The notes under the pieces: model-generated
The model's input: only the letters and a program-made list of their open reading frames with translations
Told to the model about the DNA's origin: nothing
The model's database searches: none
Program-made: the position numbers and the translations under genes
Part shown: one piece after another, positions 63,010 through 64,000 of the stretch
Position numbering within the stretch: the first letter of the stretch is position 1
Layout: each line of letters starts with the position of its first letter
NCBI RefSeq assembly: GCF_965638725.1
Contig: NC_134950.1
Location: forward strand, 107,096,802-107,160,801
DNA length: 64,000 nucleotides
Source: Aptenodytes patagonicus
Taxonomy: Eukaryota > Chordata > Aves > Sphenisciformes > Spheniscidae
Reading direction: 5' to 3'

Positions 63010-63985
63010 ACAAAAAGAGAGCAGTGGATATTTTGCACCTTGACTTTAGCAACACCTTGGACATACTCTTCCATAGTATCCAGATAGCCAAATCAGTAAG
63101 ATAAGGACTGGATAAATGGACAAGAAGGTGGCTGGACTGTCCAGCTCAAAGGGTTGTGATTAGTAGTACAAAGACTAAGCAGAGTTGCCAGTAAGTCAGG
63201 CAGGGAAAGGTGGGGTGGTGCTGTCAATATTGTGAACAACACTGTTTTTACATCTTCATTTACACTCTGGACAACGGGATGGAAAGCAACTGCAGCAAGT
63301 TTACAAATAACACCAAAGCAGGGAGAGCTGTCAATATACTATTGGCAGGGCTGCCACTCAGAGGGACCTCTGCAGGTTGGAGATATGGTTTGACAGGAAC
63401 CTCTTGAAGTTCAACAAAAGTAAATGCGAAATCCTGTCTCTCCACCTACTGCCCAGACAACAATACGGACCAGAGGCCAACTGGATGAAAAGCAGTTTTG
63501 CAGAAAAGGACACAGGGGTACTGGTGGACAAGCTGGCAATGAGTCAGCAGTGTGCCCCTGCTACAAATAAAGCCAACCTTATTTTAGGCTGTGCTAGCAA
63601 GAGTGCAAACGTTAGGGAAAGTGATTCTTTCCATCTACTGGCTGTTTGTGAGACCACACCTGGAGTACTGTGTGCAGTTTTGGGCTCTGCTGTACAAGAG
63701 ACAACGATATACTGGAGCAAGTCCAGAATATGGCCACCAACTTGATTATGAGACTGGATCACATGATGCACAAGGAGAAGCTGAGAGAAATGGGTTCGTT
63801 TGACCTGAGAAGACACACCTGCGTGGAAACTCATGGGAGAATATAGAGAAGGCAGAGCAGAGTGCTGTGCACTTTTCTACAAGAGCACGCAGCACAAGGA
63901 CAAAAGGCAACAGACACAAGTTGCAGCAAGTAAAGTTCTGATCAGAGAGACCTGCTTGATTTCTGATGAACTTCCACATGCACTT
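63010..63985 (+). mobile_element. CR1 LINE fragment in TRIP13 intron 1
   Basis: Plus-strand CR1: the reverse transcriptase region (CACCTTGACTTTAGCAACAC; later a GMESNCSKFTNNT-like reading), FNKSKCEILSLHL, DTGVLVDKLAMSQQCAP, LEYCVQFWALLYK, and then the region before the 3' tail. Frames are interrupted. It lies antisense to TRIP13. Confidence 0.88.
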
Positions 63986-64000
63986 GAACGTTGTCGCATA

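Larger units (their letters stand above)
62335..64000 (-). other. TRIP13 intron 1, partial
   Basis: No exon-1-like coding sequence (about 31 codons, ending in a split codon before VAKKED) and no GC-rich promoter are visible here. The intron must continue past the window. It holds the A/C-rich tract at 62450-62555 and the CR1 fragment from about 63.0 kb to the edge. Confidence 0.7.

Noticed and set aside
63377..63803. 122-codon plus-strand frame as a gene
   Set aside because: It is the translated CR1 element in TRIP13 intron 1.
1..64000. CRISPR arrays, tRNA or rRNA genes, prokaryotic operons
   Set aside because: No direct-repeat/spacer array, no cloverleaf or rRNA-like sequence recognised by eye, and the sequence is plainly vertebrate.
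62335..64000. TRIP13 exon 1 inside the window
   Set aside because: No minus-strand segment reads as the expected N-terminus with a donor in the right phase, and no GC-rich promoter is present.

Overview
This window is vertebrate nuclear DNA, most likely from a bird. It is AT-rich, has long introns and intergenic DNA, and shows no operon-like layout. It holds several CR1 LINE copies with the avian-style 3' end (tandem ATTCTATG-type tail and the GGTTGGACCAGATGACCTC block), plus LTR-like repeats. I see no CpG island anywhere in the 64 kb.

Right third (about 50.2-64.0 kb). The one gene I can identify with confidence is TRIP13 (the PCH2-type AAA+ ATPase that remodels HORMA-domain proteins), on the minus strand. 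Twelve consecutive coding exons, equivalent to human exons 2-13, join in perfect phase from 62,334 down to a stop codon at 50,389. They give 401 complete codons with Walker A, Walker B, pore loop, sensor 1 and sensor 2 intact. Exon 1, about 31 codons in human, must lie beyond the right edge. Intron 1 carries an A/C-rich tract and a plus-strand CR1 fragment.

Left and middle (1-50 kb). This is mostly intergenic DNA downstream of TRIP13. In mammals the next gene on that side is NKD2, but no NKD2 exon is visible here. The region holds CR1 copies at about 5.05, 14.0-14.9, 28.3-30.0 and 36.5 kb, and an older CR1/L3-like LINE relic at 10.7-11.8 kb. It also has an LTR-like element at 4.4-5.04 kb, two copies of a second LTR-like family in opposite orientation (23.4-23.7 and 39.8-40.3 kb), two copies of an unidentified dispersed repeat (21.76-22.25 and 38.53-38.94 kb), and assorted micro- and minisatellites.

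Most interesting unknown. On the minus strand at 7.87-6.76 kb, four segments with good splice signals can be joined in phase into a compact candidate gene. It would encode a small protein of about 132 residues whose N-terminus, only complete after splicing, is a convincing signal peptide. I do not recognise it and it is unproven. Most other open frames in the window look like chance or lie inside CR1 copies.
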